Assembly (NCBI GenBank): GCA_030696545.1
Contig: JAUYSA010000082.1
Location: forward strand, 1 to 10,427
Origin: Hyphomonadaceae bacterium
GTDB taxonomy: Bacteria; Pseudomonadota; Alphaproteobacteria; Caulobacterales; Hyphomonadaceae
Direction of reading: 5' to 3'
Length of the DNA: 10,427 bases
In this document: in pieces, positions 1 to 6,518 of the stretch
Layout of the letters: every line of letters begins with the position of its first letter
Numbering within the stretch: the stretch's first letter is position 1
Position numbers and translations under genes: made by a program
Notes under the pieces: model-generated
Seen by the model: the letters and a program-made list of their open reading frames with translations, nothing else
Databases searched by the model: none
Told to the model about the DNA's origin: nothing

Positions 1-261
1 GGCCGAACCGTCTTTGCGGGCTGTCGCGCCATCACCCACGCTGGCGCGAAGCTCTGCAGCCGCGCGGCTGAGCTGTCGCACCAGCACCGCGAGACCGATC
101 AGCGGCGCTCCAGCGCCAAGCACCGCCAGCGCGAACGACCACGGCTCGTCGATAAGCAATAGCAGCGGCGCCGCGACGGCCACACCGGAAAGCGACAGAA
201 TCGTCACCCCAAAGCCGAGAGGGGGGCGAAGTGAGCCAGCCGTCGGATGTTCGCCGGTCAT
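1..261 (-). CDS. N-terminal part of an unrecognised two-helix membrane protein, cut by the window edge
   Basis: Only the first 87 codons are in the window; the frame stays open to base 1. After a short polar N-terminus (MTGEHPTAGSLRPP) there are two hydrophobic segments, roughly residues 16-39 (including VTILSLSGVAVAAPLLLLI) and 44-63 (including FALAVLGAGAPLIGLAVLV). A charged, Ala/Arg-rich cytoplasmic-looking stretch with helical or coiled-coil character (RQLSRAAAELRASV) follows. This layout is common at the front of membrane sensor kinases or GGDEF proteins, but no catalytic domain is visible, so no function is assigned. The ATG at 261 has no obvious SD. An in-frame ATG at 297 lies only two bases after GGGAG and would add 12 residues with poor codon bias, so I prefer 261. 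The plus-strand ORF opposite (14-325) is a Ser/Ala/Pro-rich shadow. Confidence 0.6.
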   Translation of the reverse strand, partial: MTGEHPTAGSLRPPLGFGVTILSLSGVAVAAPLLLLIDEPWSFALAVLGAGAPLIGLAVLVRQLSRAAAELRASVGDGATARKDGSA

Positions 262-585
262 CGCAAGTGGGAAACGCAGATGTTCATGCCAGCACATTTC
301 TCCCAAGAAACCTGCAGGGCCGTGAAAATTCAGCACTAATCGGAAATGAATCACCTCAGTCCATGTAGCTTTCCCCTCCCCCTCGAGAACGACTTGCTGC
401 AGGGGGACTTGGCGGAGCGCCAACGTCGATTGATCCGTGCAGGCATGTGTTTGGCGATGAAATCAGCGCCTCGGCGTTCGTCTTGGAAGGCCGCTGATCG
501 TGGTGCAGCGCTGGGGATTTTGGGTCTGCAACCGAAGTCCGCGGGCCGTGTTCACAGCGTCCCAGGTCCAGCAGATGAGACATCC
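262..585. other. Region between the divergent membrane-protein gene and the mfd-like gene; no convincing gene
   Basis: The mfd frame is open from an ATG at 346. However, third-position GC between 346 and 585 looks clearly lower than in the body of the gene, and the predicted residues (for example SPCSFPLPLENDLLQ) match nothing I know in Mfd. The ATG at 346 has no good SD. I therefore treat this stretch as the shared upstream region of two divergent genes. I could not find a convincing -35/-10 pair. The longer reading from 346 would add 80 residues and cannot be excluded. Confidence 0.45.
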
Positions 586-3500
586 ATGTCCAGTGGTGAG
601 GCGCAGCCCGGATCCGTAGGCGAAGTCCTGGGGCTTGGTGGTCGCCAGGCGAATCCGCCAGGACGCGCGTCCAGTCAGCCCCCCACCGCTGCGATCGCCG
701 CAAAGCTCGCGTCGCAGGCTGCAAACGCGAAACGCACGCTGCAGATCGTGCATCTGGCGTCGAGCGAGCGTCGCGCCGAGGAGATCGCCCGTTCACTGGC
801 CGGCCTCGCTCCGCACATCGAAGTCATCATCCTTCCGCCGTGGGACTGCCTTCCATATGACCGGGCCTCCCCGTCTCGCGACGTCATGGGCCGGCGCCTC
901 TCGGCCTTGCGACGGCTGTCGGCGAAGGCGAAGGGCGCTCGGATCCTGGTGTTGTCGCCGGAGGCGCTCGTGCAGCGGGCGCCTGCTCGGAAGATCGTGA
1001 GCGAGGCGACGTTCGAAATCCACGTTGGCGAGGCGCTGGACCGCGAGACGCTCATGCGTTTCGCGATGCGTACCGGTCACGTGGTCGACGACCGGATCGA
1101 TGAGCCTGGCGAGATCGCGGTGCTGGGCTCGGTGGTCGACATCTTCCCCGCCGACGCCGCCCAACCCGTCCGCATTGTTCTGGGCGATGGCGACGTCGTC
1201 GGCGAGATCAGGACCTACGATCCCCTGACGCAGCGTTCTGACGCCATTCGGCAGACCCTGGTCCTCGGCCCGGCGAGCGAGTGGATAGCGGACACCCAGC
1301 AGACCGAAGCCGACGCACCCTTCCCAAGGCCAGTTGGCGTCGAACACCGACTGCCTGAGCACTACGCCACGCTGGAAAGCGTCTTCGACCTCGCAGCGAA
1401 GGCGTCATTGTCCCAAGACCCGAACGCCGCCGAACGTCTGGCGGCGATGGAATCTCAAATTCTTGAGGCTTACGAGGCCCGGTGCTCGCTCGGCAGTCTG
1501 GACGACGCGCCGCCCCCCGCCCCAGAACGGCTCTATGTGCTGGGACGCGAGCTGGACGAACGAATGGGCGCGTGGACACCGCTGATCCTCGATCTGGACG
1601 GCGTTGAGGCCACGCCAGGGCTGGTGGCTCAGCGCAATCCGGGTCGGGCATTCTGCGACCTTGTAGATCTCCATCGCACAGAAGGCCGTCGCGTGGTGCT
1701 CACCGGTCTTAGGCATGAGCAACGGGCGCTGGCGAAAGCCCTGGATCGAGGCCTGGGTCTGAAGCCCGGCGTAGCGCCTGACTGGGAGGCGGCTCGCAAC
1801 GCTCCGGTGGGTGACGTCGTCAGCCTCGAGGTCGACCTGGAGGCGGGATTCGTTGAGCCAGCAGCTGCGCTGGCGGTGATCGCCGCAAGCGACGTGCTTG
1901 GCGGGAGGGTGGCGGCGCGTAAGACGCAGGGCGCCGCCGCACTGCTAGCCGAGCCCGATCTGCGGATCGGCGATGTCGTCCTCCACGAGGATCACGGCGT
2001 CGGCGTCCTGCGCGACCTGCGTACGGTCCACGTGGACGGCGTCGATCACGACACTTTGCAACTGGAATACTACGGCGGCGCCAGCCTGCTGGCCCCCGTT
2101 GAGGAGATCGGTCGGATCTGGCGCTACGGCGCTGAGGAATCCGCGGTGACGCTCGATCGATTGAAGGGAGACGCCTGGACGAAGCGTCGGGCCGAGGTGA
2201 GCGCCTACATCGACCAAACCGCTGCGGAGTTGGTCGCCCTGGCGCGAGTGCGGGAAGGTGCGACGTGTCCGCCGCTGATCCCGCCGCGGGCCGCCTATGC
2301 CAAACTCGCCGCCCGTTTCGCTTATCCCGAGACGCCGGACCAGGCTGCAGCGATCGAGGCGGTCCTCGCCGACCTCGCGTCTGGACGCCCCATGGACCGG
2401 CTGATCTGCGGCGACGTCGGATTTGGCAAAACCGAGGTCGCTTTGCGCGCAGCCGCGGCCGTCGCCCTGAGCGGCCGCCAGGTGGCGGTCGCCGCGCCGA
2501 CCACAGTACTGGTGCGCCAGCATGTGGAGACCTTCGAACGGCGCTTCGCGGGTACGGGCGTCAAGGTCGGGCGCCTCTCCCGCCTTGTGGGCGCGGCCGA
2601 GGCGAAGTCGGTCCGCGAGGGTTTGGCGAGCGGCGAAATCGGGGTGGTCATCGGCACCCAGTCGCTCGCAAGCGACGACGTTGCGTTCGCCGACCTCGGC
2701 CTGATGATCATTGATGAAGAACAGAAATTCGGCGCGGTCCTCAAGCGCACGTTCCGTGACTTGGCGGCTGAGGGCCATCTGCTGACGCTGACCGCAACGC
2801 CGATCCCGCGCACTCTGCAGGCGGCGATGGTCGGGCTGCAGGACGTGAGCGTCATCGCCAGTCCCCCCGCCAGGCGTCGGCCCATCCGCACGTTCCTGGC
2901 GCCGCTCGACCCTGCGAGCCTGCGCACCGCCTTGCTGCGTGAACAAAGGCGCGGCGGACAGAGCTTCTTCGTCGTTCCCCGCATCGACGACATCGAGCCG
3001 ATGCGCAATCGACTGGCCGAGATCGCACCGGAACTTTCTGTCTCGATCGCTCACGGCGGACTGTCGGGCGACGCGACCGACAAGGTGATGTTGGATTTCG
3101 CCGATGGTCGCGGCGACGTGCTGCTGGCGACGAACATCATCGAGAGTGGTCTCGACGTTCCGCGGGCGAACACGATGTTCGTCTGGCGGCCCGACCGCTT
3201 CGGCCTCTCTCAATTGCACCAGCTTCGCGGGCGCGTGGGACGCGGTCGCACTCAGGGCGTCGCCTACCTGCTCGCCGATCCTGCCGAGGACCTTTCGGAG
3301 GCGACGCGGGCGCGGCTATCGACCCTGGAGGCTTTCGATCGACTGGGTTCCGGACTGGCGATCAGCGCCCGCGACCTCGATCTGCGCGGCGGCGGCGACC
3401 TCGTCGGAGAGGAACAGGCGGGACATGTGCGGATGGTCGGGGCGGCGCTCTATCAGCGCCTGCTTGCGCGAGCGATTCGCCTGGCGCGGGGCGAGGAGGT

Positions 3501-3936
3501 TGCGCCGGAATGGGCGTCTTCGCTCAACCTTGGCGAAATTGGTTCCATCCCGACGGAATACGTCCCCGACGCAGTGACGCGCATCAACCTTTACGCACGC
3601 GTCGCACGCATGGACGGCCTCGGGGAGGTCGACGACTTTGAAGAGGAGCTCGAAGACCGCTTCGGACCTGTTCCTCAGCCGACCGCGGCGCTGCTCGCCC
3701 TCGCGCGGCTGCAGGTCCTGGCCAGGGCGGCCGGCGTGCGAGCCATCGGCGCGGGTCCAAAGGGCATAGCGGTGTCCCTTGCTCCCGGCGCGGCGGCGAA
3801 CGCGCTGGCGCGCCTTGGCGAAAGCGGCGATGCGGTCAGCGTCAAGGATGACCGGCTGATCTTCCAGACCCGTCCGAATGACGCCGCCGATCCACTGCGC
3901 TTCGTGGAGCGCATGCTCACGCGCCTGGTGGGCTGA
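586..3936 (+). CDS. mfd: Mfd-type transcription-repair coupling factor (ATP-dependent DNA translocase), possibly a divergent paralogue
   Basis: Mfd releases stalled RNA polymerase from damaged template and recruits UvrA for nucleotide excision repair; it acts in the cytoplasm on DNA. Read from 586 the protein has 1116 residues, close to E. coli Mfd (1148). Seen in order: a UvrB-like module with LPPWDCLPYD at 83-92; a degenerate middle; an RNA polymerase interacting domain from about 463 (DVVLHEDHGVGVL); a RecG-type motor with Walker A GDVGFGKTEVA at 609-619, motif II DEEQ at 710-713, TATPIPRTL at 736-744 and QLHQLRGRVGRG from 876; and a D7-like C-terminal domain from about 988. Hand alignment to E. 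coli puts Leu180 at Arg165, Arg196 at Arg181 and Gly200 at Phe185, so two of the three known UvrA contacts are lost. The start is uncertain: 586 gives the family length, but its SD is weak; the frame is open from 346. Alternative: a paralogue specialised away from UvrA. Confidence 0.88.
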   Translation: MSSGEAQPGSVGEVLGLGGRQANPPGRASSQPPTAAIAAKLASQAANAKRTLQIVHLASSERRAEEIARSLAGLAPHIEVIILPPWDCLPYDRASPSRDVMGRRLSALRRLSAKAKGARILVLSPEALVQRAPARKIVSEATFEIHVGEALDRETLMRFAMRTGHVVDDRIDEPGEIAVLGSVVDIFPADAAQPVRIVLGDGDVVGEIRTYDPLTQRSDAIRQTLVLGPASEWIADTQQTEADAPFPRPVGVEHRLPEHYATLESVFDLAAKASLSQDPNAAERLAAMESQILEAYEARCSLGSLDDAPPPAPERLYVLGRELDERMGAWTPLILDLDGVEATPGLVAQRNPGRAFCDLVDLHRTEGRRVVLTGLRHEQRALAKALDRGLGLKPGVAPDWEAARNAPVGDVVSLEVDLEAGFVEPAAALAVIAASDVLGGRVAARKTQGAAALLAEPDLRIGDVVLHEDHGVGVLRDLRTVHVDGVDHDTLQLEYYGGASLLAPVEEIGRIWRYGAEESAVTLDRLKGDAWTKRRAEVSAYIDQTAAELVALARVREGATCPPLIPPRAAYAKLAARFAYPETPDQAAAIEAVLADLASGRPMDRLICGDVGFGKTEVALRAAAAVALSGRQVAVAAPTTVLVRQHVETFERRFAGTGVKVGRLSRLVGAAEAKSVREGLASGEIGVVIGTQSLASDDVAFADLGLMIIDEEQKFGAVLKRTFRDLAAEGHLLTLTATPIPRTLQAAMVGLQDVSVIASPPARRRPIRTFLAPLDPASLRTALLREQRRGGQSFFVVPRIDDIEPMRNRLAEIAPELSVSIAHGGLSGDATDKVMLDFADGRGDVLLATNIIESGLDVPRANTMFVWRPDRFGLSQLHQLRGRVGRGRTQGVAYLLADPAEDLSEATRARLSTLEAFDRLGSGLAISARDLDLRGGGDLVGEEQAGHVRMVGAALYQRLLARAIRLARGEEVAPEWASSLNLGEIGSIPTEYVPDAVTRINLYARVARMDGLGEVDDFEEELEDRFGPVPQPTAALLALARLQVLARAAGVRAIGAGPKGIAVSLAPGAAANALARLGESGDAVSVKDDRLIFQTRPNDAADPLRFVERMLTRLVG

Positions 3937-3993
3937 AGTCGCTGGCTGAACTTTACGCCTCCCCACGCTCTGACGAAGCGCCTGGAGGACTTC

Positions 3994-4098
3994 ATGCGCT
4001 CATACCTGACACTCTCGACCGCCGTGGTTCCTGGTCTTTTATTGGCCGCCGATAACAAGCCGGCAGTCGAGGCGCCGGGAGCCCAGATGTTCGCCTGA
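3994..4098 (+). CDS. Small 34-residue ORF with strong SD and signal-peptide-like N-terminus; possible remnant of a lipoprotein gene
   Basis: The ATG is preceded by a clear SD (CTGGAGGACTTC-ATG, GGAGG six bases upstream), better than most in this window. The predicted product starts MRSYLTLSTAVV, continues with a hydrophobic core ending LLLAA at 15-19, then DNKPAVEAPGAQMFA and a TGA stop. This resembles the N-terminus of a small exported lipoprotein in which the cysteine expected after LLLAA is absent, followed by the short Pro/Ala linker usual after a lipobox. It lies 57 bases after the mfd-like gene on the same strand and ends 14 bases before the stop of the convergent hydrolase gene. It could be a real microprotein, or the front of a gene whose rest has been lost. 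Expression is not shown. Confidence 0.45.
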   Translation: MRSYLTLSTAVVPGLLLAADNKPAVEAPGAQMFA

Positions 4099-4112
4099 CA
4101 CCTTGCCGTCCA

Positions 4113-5081
4113 TCAGGGCTCCATGTGGCGCGCATCCGGGTCATATGGGTCGGCTTTCACGCCATCCGGGGAGATGACGAACGACATGAGGTCCTGACCG
4201 ATCGCGAACTTGCCCGCATAGGTGGCGCGAATGCGCGCGACCAGCTCGGCCTCTGTCGCACGCGGGATGGCGCCGCGGCTGTAGAGCGAGATGTGAGAAA
4301 ATACGGCAAGTCTAGGCTTCGTCTCGTTCAGCACCGCGGCGGCCGTTTCTGGATTGGCGAGATATTCGTAGAAGTGGTTGACATATTCCGGCTCGGCCTT
4401 CTCCAGCGCGCGACTGCCGATGGCGACCGAATGGATCAGCAGGTCCACGCCCTTCGCCTCCTTAAGCAGATTGGGTGCGAGAGTCGTGTCGCCCGACAGA
4501 ACGACGGAGCGTCCGACATAGTCCACCCGATAGCCATAAGCGGGTTTTACATGGCCGTGATTGACGAGGAAGGCCGTGACCTTGACGCCGTCCTTTTCAT
4601 AGACGACGCCCTCGGCGACATCATGCGGGATAATCTTCGTGGCGGCTTCCCGTGTTTCGCCGCCTGTGAGGCGGATGCGGTTGTTCTCGGAGAACATCAG
4701 TTCGATGCCCGCCGCGACATCCTTCACGCCGACTGGCCCCCACACATCGAGCGGCGTCGCCCGGCGACCATCGTCGGTTGGTAACGGTGCGCTGGCATAG
4801 AGGTCTGGCAGGCCCGTGATATGGTCGGAATGCATGTGAGTGATGAAGACCGCGTTGACGTCTCGCAGCGCAACGCGCCGCTGATGCAGCCGGATGGACG
4901 CCCCCCGTCCGACATCAAACAGAAGCTTCTGGCCGTTCGCCTCGACGAGGGTGCTCATGCCAAAACGATTAACGTTCAGTATGGGTGTCCCCGTGCCCAG
5001 GAGAGTCACGCGTATTTCCTGCGCGGCGGCGGGCATCGCGCTGAGCACCAGGGACATAATCAGGAAGAATAAGCGCGACAT
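4113..5081 (-). CDS. Exported metallo-beta-lactamase-fold hydrolase (RNase Z / AtsA-like)
   Basis: The 322-residue protein begins MSRLFFLIMSLVLSAMPAAAQE, a classic Sec signal peptide with a likely AxA cleavage near residue 20, so the enzyme should be periplasmic. The mature part opens with VTLLGTGTP, typical of the RNase Z/arylsulfatase-like branch of the fold. It carries the zinc motif THMHSDH (His82, His84, Asp86, His87), a further His in VNHGH (175 or 177), Asp198 in SGDT and His263 in FSHIS, so the metal site looks complete. Export argues against tRNA processing. Hydrolysis of a small ester, sulfate ester or lactone is possible, but the substrate cannot be read from sequence. I chose the ATG at 5081 because AGAGGG lies just upstream and the signal peptide starts there; the longer frame from 5147 would put 22 unrelated residues ahead of it. 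Confidence 0.85.
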   Translation of the reverse strand: MSRLFFLIMSLVLSAMPAAAQEIRVTLLGTGTPILNVNRFGMSTLVEANGQKLLFDVGRGASIRLHQRRVALRDVNAVFITHMHSDHITGLPDLYASAPLPTDDGRRATPLDVWGPVGVKDVAAGIELMFSENNRIRLTGGETREAATKIIPHDVAEGVVYEKDGVKVTAFLVNHGHVKPAYGYRVDYVGRSVVLSGDTTLAPNLLKEAKGVDLLIHSVAIGSRALEKAEPEYVNHFYEYLANPETAAAVLNETKPRLAVFSHISLYSRGAIPRATEAELVARIRATYAGKFAIGQDLMSFVISPDGVKADPYDPDARHMEP

Positions 5082-5283
5082 GGGCCCTCTTATTGTATTG
5101 CGAAACTGGTGTGATGCTGGCTGTTGACAGTTTTCGCGACGCTTCAAAACCAGTTAAGTCTAGGAGGAGTAAGGCACAAATCTAGCCGGTTAAAGCGGTC
5201 ATGAAATCAATTGTGCGAATTTCGCAGTTATATCGCATCCGCAACGGCCATGTAGCTATCGAACCGCGATGGTGTACGGGGCC
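5082..5283. other. Intergenic region upstream of the hydrolase gene; inverted repeat, no gene
   Basis: This 202-base gap lies between the TetR stop and the hydrolase start, both on the minus strand, so it probably holds the hydrolase promoter. AACTGGT at 5104-5110 is matched by ACCAGTT at 5149-5155, arms of seven bases with a 38-base spacer, and an imperfect palindrome CTGTTGACAG sits between them at 5121-5130. These could be protein-binding sites, but arms this short arise by chance. I found no clear -35/-10 pair on the minus strand and no copy of the GACCGGTC site seen upstream of the TetR gene. Confidence 0.3.
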
Positions 5284-5886
5284 TCAACAACTGTGCCCGC
5301 ACCGTCTTCGCAGGTCCGTTTCCCTAAAAAGGATCTTAACCTGCGCGGCCGCTTCGGACAGGGGGTCTACGGAGCGGCGGACACGACACTGAATGAGCGC
5401 GCCCTCGATCAGCGCGATCGTCACCCGAGCAGTCTCCGCCGCCTGTGTAGGTTCGCACCCATGCTCGACCGCGGCATGCTCGAGAATCGCGGCCCATCGA
5501 CGGAATGCATCGGCGGCGGCCTCACGGATCTTGTCGTCGCGCGACGCCATCTCAAGGACGATCGTGGTGATCGGCGATCCGTCCGCATATGCCGACTGCC
5601 GCATCCAATTTCCGACCATGTCGAGATAACGCGCGACGATCTTCTCTGGACGGGCTCCATTGGCGGCCAGGGCCGATAGCGTGGCGGCGACCTTCTCTGC
5701 AGCCAGTTCAATGGCCGCCAAGCCGATCTCGGCTTTACCGTTCGGAAAATAATAATAGAGCGACCCCTTCGGCGCACCGCTCGCCGCGAGGATCTCGCTG
5801 AGGCCCGTGGCTGCGTAGCCCTGTTGTCGGAAGAGACGCACCGCCGCTTCCAGGATTGCTTGTCGATGTTTCGGCGCGTTCCCCAT
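5284..5886 (-). CDS. TetR/AcrR-family transcriptional repressor, LmrA/YxaF-like
   Basis: The 200-residue protein has the standard TetR layout: an N-terminal helix (HRQAILEAAVRLFRQQGY, residues 7-24), a helix-turn-helix region (GLSEILAASGAPKGSLYYYF at 28-47), then a mostly helical ligand-binding and dimerisation domain. The SGAPKGSLYYYFPNGK stretch and the C-terminal IEGALIQCRVRRSVDPL resemble the LmrA/YxaF branch. Members of that branch bind small hydrophobic ligands and usually repress their own gene and a neighbour. The gene is divergent from the thioesterase/crotonase operon, its probable target. The ATG at 5886 is preceded by GGGA with five bases of spacing; the GTG six codons upstream at 5904 is less likely. 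It is on the same strand as the hydrolase gene 202 bases downstream and may or may not be co-transcribed with it. Confidence 0.9.
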   Translation of the reverse strand: MGNAPKHRQAILEAAVRLFRQQGYAATGLSEILAASGAPKGSLYYYFPNGKAEIGLAAIELAAEKVAATLSALAANGARPEKIVARYLDMVGNWMRQSAYADGSPITTIVLEMASRDDKIREAAADAFRRWAAILEHAAVEHGCEPTQAAETARVTIALIEGALIQCRVRRSVDPLSEAAAQVKILFRETDLRRRCGHSC

Positions 5887-5897
5887 GCACTTCCCAA

Positions 5898-5926
5898 TTG
5901 ACACGTATTATGGCGACCGGTCTATA
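5898..5926 (+). promoter_or_regulatory. Predicted sigma70-type promoter of the thioesterase/crotonase operon
   Basis: A perfect -35 hexamer TTGACA (5898-5903) is followed after exactly 17 bases by TCTATA (5921-5926), a fair -10 box. The downstream start codon at 6048 leaves a leader of roughly 115 bases. The promoter sits inside the TetR divergent region, and its -35 overlaps the leader just upstream of the TetR ATG (5886), so the two transcripts would start from overlapping DNA. Confidence 0.6.
5915..5922. promoter_or_regulatory. Predicted TetR operator core, palindrome GACCGGTC
   Basis: GACCGGTC is a perfect eight-base palindrome between the -35 and -10 boxes of the plus-strand promoter, and its last two bases are shared with the -10. 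Read on the minus strand the extended site is ATAGACCGGTCGCCATAAT, which closely follows the LmrA/YxaF box as I recall it from Bacillus subtilis (ATAGACC-purine-GTC, then an AT-rich flank). That agrees with the LmrA/YxaF-like character of the adjacent repressor. Occupancy would block the -10 of the operon and probably the repressor's own promoter. Confidence 0.55.
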
Positions 5927-6047
5927 TGCGATCGCCGTCGCTGGAAGACGGCGGCCGCCTTGGGGACCGTCGAGTGTCCATCCCCACAAGGCAAGTGGTT
6001 CCAGGATGACTTCCTTCCAGCGTCACCCCGTCGATTGTGGAGGACAC

Positions 6048-6479
6048 ATGAGTGAACAGTCGCTCGTCGAGAAGCTTGAAGAGATCAACAGCCGAGCCGC
6101 GTTCAATCGCTGGGCGGGCCTCCGCGTCACGGCGGCTGAACCGGGCTTGGTCGAACTGACGCTCGCCTGGCGTGAAGACTTTGGTCAGTATAACGGGTTC
6201 TTGCACGCGGGGATGATCGGGGCGCTGATCGACACGAGCTGCGGCTTTGCCGCCGTGACGACGAACGAATGGGTGATGGCGTCCCATTTTTCTGTGAACT
6301 GTCTCGCGCCCGCCCGGGGAGAGACCTTCGTGGCTCGGGCGCGAATACTGAAAGCCGGCCGCAAACAGGTCTTCGCCGCGGCGGAGCTGTTCGCCGTGTC
6401 CGAAGGGCGATCTACGCTCGCCGCGACGGGCCAGACGCTCCTCGTACCGACTCAAGACAGAGCCGCGCCGCAGGCCTGA
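6048..6479 (+). CDS. Hotdog-fold acyl-CoA thioesterase, PaaI type
   Basis: The 143-residue length is normal for a single-hotdog thioesterase. The signature is NGFLHAGMIGALIDTSCGFAA (about residues 48-68). It corresponds to the family HGGxxxxLxDxxxG motif, with the His and the Asp of LIDTS as expected active-site residues; the second family Gly is replaced (HAG, not HGG). The later SHFSVNCLAPARGETFVARARI matches the strand carrying the family's N-x-L-x-P region. These enzymes hydrolyse acyl- or aryl-CoA to free CoA, in the cytoplasm. The ATG at 6048 has a strong SD (GTGGAGGACAC-ATG). It is the first gene of a plus-strand operon divergent from the TetR repressor, with the crotonase gene 39 bases downstream. 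A CoA thioester is the likely substrate; which one cannot be read. Confidence 0.88.
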   Translation: MSEQSLVEKLEEINSRAAFNRWAGLRVTAAEPGLVELTLAWREDFGQYNGFLHAGMIGALIDTSCGFAAVTTNEWVMASHFSVNCLAPARGETFVARARILKAGRKQVFAAAELFAVSEGRSTLAATGQTLLVPTQDRAAPQA

Positions 6480-6518
6480 CGAGGCCACAACAGCTACGTC
6501 AAGGGCCAGGAGAGTTCG

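Noticed and set aside
1945..3219. Long open frame (424 codons) on the minus strand within the mfd-like gene
   Set aside because: It is antisense to the conserved motor domains, and its product is Arg/Gln/Asp-rich without family motifs. Such frames are expected opposite GC-rich genes.
4125..4784. 219-codon plus frame opposite the exported hydrolase
   Set aside because: It mirrors a gene with complete zinc motifs and signal peptide on the minus strand; the plus product shows no domain and no good SD.
5162..5203. Strong SD-like GGAGGAG at 5162-5168 with an ATG at 5201
   Set aside because: The spacing of about 30 bases is far too long, no other start codon lies at a usable distance, and the frame from 5201 is an Arg-rich shadow running into the TetR gene.
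5856..6047. In-frame upstream extension of the thioesterase from 5856
   Set aside because: The extension would run through the TetR start, the promoter and the operator, and the GGAGG-preceded ATG at 6048 gives the normal family length.
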